NCBI GenBank assembly: GCA_014825775.1
Contig: MVAQ01000107.1
Location: 1 to 64,000 of the forward strand
DNA length: 64,000 nucleotides
Origin: Krasilnikovozyma curviuscula
Taxonomy: Eukaryota > Basidiomycota > Tremellomycetes > Cystofilobasidiales > Mrakiaceae
Direction: 5' to 3'
The position numbers and the translations under genes were made by a program. Positions 59,544 to 64,000 of the stretch are shown in pieces (position 1 is the stretch's first letter; every line of letters begins with the position of its first letter). The notes beneath the pieces are model-generated. The model was not told the DNA's origin, made no database searches, and was given only the letters and a program-made list of their open reading frames with translations.

Positions 59544-60944
59544 CTACAGCCCCACTCCTCGAGAGGCGACAACCAATCCAATTCCGCTCGGTTTAGACAG
59601 CCCCTTCCTCTCTCGACTCGTCGCTTGCTCCCTTTTCCTCTTAGCTTCCAGGAGGTCTGCTTCCACTTTTGCTCGCAGCTCCTTCATCTCAGACGTTCTA
59701 CCCCTACCCATCTTGTTCAGCTCGTCGCTCTCCCGATCTCCACCTTCATCCGATTCCTCCTCATCTTCCTCGTCGTTTGGACCAAACTCGGCGTCACTTT
59801 CCTCGGGAGACATCAAGAAACCCATTTCACCAGGGGATGGGGTAAGAAGTTCCAGTTTTCCCAATTTGCCAATGGAGACGATTGGTGAAGTTGGCGACAG
59901 CAGCAATGATGTCAAGGGGGGCGAATTATTCATGTTTTTCACGGCCCTGGTCGTTGCATTGAACATCAGCCCTACTTCTCTCAAAGCTTTGTTAATCTGT
60001 TCGTTGGATGACCGTCTGGTTCGGGAGACTTCTCGGGATCGCGATTCCGCAGAGAGTGCCCTATCGTATGTCGTCGATCGCTCGCCGAGTCCAACGTCCG
60101 TGAAGATCGATTTGGGACTCCCAGCATCAGACCCTCGACCAGGCATGAAGGGTGAAGGGGTGCGTGAGAGGGGTGGCGATGGCTGTAGTTGGCTCAGCGG
60201 AGGTAAGGAATCCATCCAGGGGGTGATTTCGAGTTGTTTTACCGTCGCAATGTGGCCCCAATCCTCCGATTGTCCTTTCGGTGAATGAGTCTTTACCTTG
60301 GGGGCACGATTAGATGTCGTCATGATTGCTGGGAAGGTTGCGTGTCTGTATACTGTAGGTGGAGGACGGCCAGTGACATCGATCGAGTCACGAGAGGCAA
60401 GTATCGGTGTTGGTGGTATAATGTGGGCTACAACTTCTGCTGCTGAGTGTTTCTTTCTGTGAGATTGTTTTCTTTTCGTGTGGGCCCTGTAGGTTGATAC
60501 CTGGTTAGTCGGAGGTGGGTTTGATGGGAAGAGATTTGAGAAAGTGTCGTGAGCGGCTTTCCACTGGAAAGTAAGTACCAATGACCTGTTAGCAGTTTTA
60601 TGACAGGAACTAGACAACATAGAAGAGCCTACTTTAGCTGTTTGCATGATGATGACATTCTGGAGCCAAAAGACGATCAAGGCAGCAAGTCAATCGACGC
60701 CACCCTTTTGAATGAACAACAACTATCCGCAGACGGCGCTAGTTCAAGACGAGCTACTCACAAAGTCGACACCTTGAGAGTTTGAACTTTCGTGGAAACT
60801 CTTCTTCTTTTCTTGTACTTGGTTACTTCCACTAGCACCGCTTCTCACTTGGCCCTTGCGGCTTCCGCTCGAGGTCTTTCTGCCTCCCACCACTGCTGAG
60901 AATACAGATGATCCTGGTTGAGGGTCATGATCTTCTTCATCGTG
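59544..60944 (-). CDS. Ser/Pro-rich protein, 5' end unresolved
   Basis: Function unknown. Firm exons: 60659-60633 and 60563-59544. Exon 60944-60762 is likely because its ends are canonical and phase 0 on both sides. The product has a polar start (HDEEDHDPQPGSSVFSAVVG), the segment VDFNVIIMQTAKWKAAHDTF, a basic patch (HTKRKQSHRKKHS), phosphorylatable SPxxSRTPSP-like motifs, an acidic run (EEDEEESDEGGDRESDE) and a C-terminal charged helix (LRAKVEADLLEAKRKREQ). The acidic and basic stretches suggest a nuclear or cytosolic regulatory protein. Upstream exons are uncertain: a start at 61199 with a GTTCGT donor would fit in phase. Confidence 0.65.
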
Positions 60945-62454
60945 CTATATGAAAGTGAAATATAATAGTACACAAATGTTAATCGGCAAGCTTCGGTACA
61001 CTTGACAAGATTAAAGCCAGTGCAGCGGCAACAAAAGAAAACCGTACGAACAGTTGGGAGAGGTGAGATGGAGAGCTGGGACGACTTGCGATTTCTCTGA
61101 AGCTGGAATGAACGAGGTGAATGAGGTGGATCAGAAGTTGAATTTAGTCTCAGTTTAATGGCAGAATGGGCAACTTGGCGCACTCACTGGTGCAATCATC
61201 GTTCAGTATGCTTATGGGAACAGAACCACCAAGAAGGAAGTACGTAGAAGCTTGCTGTGACCAATTATTCGTCAGCATCTGGAAAGTATCCAAGAGCTTC
61301 TAGCGTTGTTCGAAGTGGATCGTCGTCCACCTGCTGTGCCTACTTCAAAATAGGCACAAAAGTAGTACTCACCACCAATAATATAGATGTTAGCTCTTGT
61401 CGTGGTTGAAGGTTGTAAGAGAGAGGTTGGGATCTGCCATGAGAAAAGTATAAGAAAATAGCGGAAGGCTGTAATGGACGGTACACTTGAAAGGCCCCAG
61501 GTGGTGTACCAGAGCGAAAGTGAGAATAAAGTTTCTGCTGATTACTCCGAACACCTTCTTAACGCGTCAAATGAAAACCTCGATTTTTGAGTTCCACAGT
61601 ATTCACTGGGCGGCCGTCCAAGCCTCCCGCCATTGGTTTGATAGCATCTCAGATTTCCGGTATACTAGGAAATGTTCAAAGCGGCATTCGTTCTCTCGCG
61701 CAAAGGGTTGTTTTCGTGGCGTCGAAGTTCCAAAGACCTTTGGAGGTTTGGTGAGTGTTTTTAAGTATAGCACTCCCCTTGATACCGCTCAGAACTTTGT
61801 TCCATCGAGTCCTGAGGAAGAAGAACGGCCAATCAATTCGACACCAAAGCGCAAGATTTGCTTGTTTATCTGTTCCAAACTAAACAGCATCAATAGTCGG
61901 ATTCCATGCGACCGGTTAGAGAGGAGGGTTGTGACCTGGGAAAAGAACCATGCTTGAGTCTGAACAAACGTAGCTATACCATGTTGGTTGTCAGCAGCTG
62001 TGAACGAACGACGAATCACTCTGCGTAGATGCGTCTACCAGCAGTTGCGCCCTTTTTTCTCTCAGCAAAGAAAGAAAATAGGTATAAACATCTAATGAAT
62101 CAATTTCCAAACGTCTGGTTTTGAGTTTTGCTCTACAGTCAGTATTTTGGTTTCCACTCACCAAGGTACAGGAAGTTGCGACCATTGCGATCACCCCATT
62201 GTTCTACTTTCTTGACCTGGAGCTCCCTCTAGGATTCCTTACGTACCTTTAGTACTTTAGTTTACGCCTTGTACCAATATTAGCCTCTTGAAAAACTTAT
62301 GGAAAATGTGACCAAAACTTTGACGCTCCGGACTGGGCAGCAGCCTCCTGTCTTTCTGCTCTCAACCCCATTCACCAGCAGAAACCTAATCAAGACCCGC
62401 TCCCTTCGATAAATCAGAAATCCAGCGTTAACTAAACCGGGAGGGTCTAGAGCA
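60945..62454. other. Spliced locus, gene model unresolved
   Basis: Several canonical donor/acceptor pairs on the minus strand suggest expressed exons between 60945 and about 62200. One chain (CAA|ATC, GGT G|CT, ACC A|CT, TC|C) is in phase and runs through IYIIGASTYFLLGGSVPISI into 60845 with a stop, reading the 60845-60944 bases in a frame different from the neighbouring gene. Another chain starts at 61199 and joins the neighbour in phase. An N-terminal piece MAGGLDGRPVNTVELKNRG begins at 61636. The plus strand has a 156-codon frame (61487-61957) without motifs. I cannot choose between these. Confidence 0.3.
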
Positions 62455-63824
62455 ATGGACTTGAGTTCTATAGCGTCCTCTCTACCGTCAGCAGCGAGGG
62501 AGAAGGAGCTGACGGAAAACTTTAGAGGTCAGTTTTTATCAGTGCTCTTAATATCTTCTACACAGCTTGCTAATCTGTGTGGATTATACTCACTTAGCTG
62601 CTGCTTTGAGCATAACAACTCTTTACCGGAGCTCGTTAGCGTCCTCGAAGGTACGGTCATTCCATCGAATTCCTGCCCTGGTTCTGTTTGCACTCCAGCT
62701 CACCCCTCCAATTTTACTTCAATGCGCTTTCTGTATTGTAGAGTGCTTACACCAAAGGCTATTCGACGGCTCTAGGAGACGTCCTTCAAATGATACAATC
62801 CGGATTGAGCGCTTCATCCACGACGGAAGCGCCAACTGGCGAAATGACAATCGGCAGGGTTATGGACTGGGTCGAAGCTAGACTAGAAGCTGTCAAGGGT
62901 CAGGATGAGGAGGATAATGAGAGTGGTAGTGATGAACGCGAACCAACGAAGCCCGTGAAGCAGCAGGACAGAAGAAGAGTAGACGAGAGGTCAACCTCTC
63001 GCGGTGGGGTTGCCGCCAATACTCGACGAAAAGCTCACGGTCCCCCTCCAACCCCCCAGCACACGTCAAGTCAGCAGTCTTCAAGCAACTCTCAGCTTAA
63101 CAGCCAACCTAAAGCATCGACTTCCATACTATCACCCCCTAACTCGGGACGACAGCACACGACCAACCTCACCTCTGCTTTCCGCCATGGCGCGCCACCC
63201 CCCTCTTCCTCCCCTTCCCTTTATCATCATCAACAGCAGCAGCCAAACACGATGATGATGGACAGTACCCCCGTTTCCTCCGTATCGATGCCATCCTCCG
63301 TCTCAACATCATCCTCCTCATCCTCCTCCGGTGGAGTTCATTCTTATCAACAATTCCCACTTCGCTACACAAATCCTCAACAATCTTCAAATTTCCCCTT
63401 CAACTTCACGCCCCAGTCCGCATCAACATCATCCTCGGCCGGAAGTCCATTTATCTCTAACTTGGCTAACTCTGGCGACACAACGACGAACGCGCCTACA
63501 TTTTCGTCCTCTTCTCAAACAGCAGTCGTGACCATCCCATCGAAACGGCACCACTCACCACCGCCATCACCACAGGGTCTACCTTCAGCAATGTCAGCCT
63601 CGACGACATCAGCATTGTCAGCGTTGGAGCCTGCCGATGCAAATGTTGGTACCAACGGAAAACGTAAATCTCGTCGAGTCGTTGCTTCAAAAGGTGTCGT
63701 CTTTTTGAGTAGTGGGGAAGATGGGTCTGCTGGAGGTGGTGCTGGGACGGGAAATGGTATCGGTGGTGGAGCAGACGAAGAAAGCGGTGCTGGCAGAGAG
63801 CGGAAGAGGGTAACTAGACGATGA
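62455..63824 (+). CDS. HAPSTR1/DUF4588-like protein
   Basis: Exons: 62455-62527, 62598-62650, 62742-63824. The N-terminal 100 residues are conserved-looking and helical: MDLSSIASSLPSAAREKELT, then ENFRAAALSITTLYRSSLAS, SKSAYTKGYSTALGDVLQMI and TIGRVMDWVEARLEAVKG. The pattern L-Y-x-x-S-L-x-x-S-x-x-A-Y-x-x-G-Y-x-x-A-L is what I associate with the C16orf72/HAPSTR1 (DUF4588) family, stress-response cofactors of the HUWE1 ligase; this is from memory of the family and is moderate. The remaining 330 residues are Ser/Pro/Gln-rich and end in basic patches (GKRKSRRVV, RERKRVTRR) that may be nuclear signals. Stop at 63822-63824. Confidence 0.65.
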
Positions 63825-64000
63825 GAGCGAGCAGTGATGATTCACAGTTGTCGAGTGTACACGTTATTCTTGTGAGCGCCCATCCCTTTCTTCCGTCCCT
63901 TCCTGTCACATTCAATATGAACTGACCTTTCATCTTATTTCTACGCCGTCTCTTGTGATCGGTCAGTCGCTTTCACATGCCCTATAAGTCCAACACCCTA
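63825..64000. other. 3' flank to window end
   Basis: No feature seen. Confidence 0.4.

Overview
The window is nuclear DNA of a fungus, most likely a basidiomycete yeast of the Tremellomycetes type (inference). The evidence is the gene content (velvet factor, Zn2Cys6 regulator, ACS-family permeases, Dipeptidyl-peptidase-V-like protein, Sgd1/NOM1, Cdc43, THO3) together with many short GT..AG introns of about 45-100 nt, often 5-10 per gene. I called 25 genes. I spliced most of them by hand using canonical splice signals and reading phase. I recognised no transposon, CRISPR array or tRNA/rRNA gene.

Region 1 (1-10.4 kb) is housekeeping: the 3' part of glutamine synthetase, the THO/TREX subunit THO3, a possible 52-aa gene on the opposite strand, the nucleolar MIF4G/MA3 protein Sgd1/NOM1, a 2-oxoglutarate dioxygenase, and the geranylgeranyltransferase-I beta subunit (convergent with the dioxygenase, only 13 bp between stops). 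Region 2 (10.6-24.6 kb) holds an ACS-type permease, then two head-to-head genes (13.1-16.0 kb minus, 20.3-22.4 kb plus) that share an unrecognised N-terminal module with matching intron phases. One of these carries a von Willebrand A domain with a destroyed metal site. Between them lies a single-pass membrane protein with a DUF4097-like ectodomain, and after them comes methylthioribose-1-phosphate isomerase (methionine salvage).

Region 3 (25.9-36.1 kb) has a second ACS permease behind a clear TATA box, a velvet-family regulator whose DNA-binding domain is split by about 540 disordered residues, and a three-repeat MYB protein. Region 4 (36.2-57.4 kb) looks like accessory metabolism: a sugar transporter, a third ACS permease, a secreted S9 peptidase homologue whose nucleophile serine is alanine, a DHA2 14-TM transporter, an IPNS-like dioxygenase divergent from a short-chain dehydrogenase, a Zn2Cys6 regulator with an 8-nt microexon inside its zinc cluster, and a cytosolic gamma-glutamyltransferase-like enzyme. 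Uptake, peptide/gamma-glutamyl processing, oxidation and a local regulator side by side suggest an inducible catabolic cluster (inference). Region 5 (58-64 kb) holds two low-complexity proteins of unknown role, an unresolved spliced locus, and a HAPSTR1/DUF4588-like protein.

Several transporter and enzyme genes of the accessory regions have TATA-like boxes 70-130 bp upstream of the start codon; I noted none for the housekeeping genes. All exon maps are predictions without transcript support.
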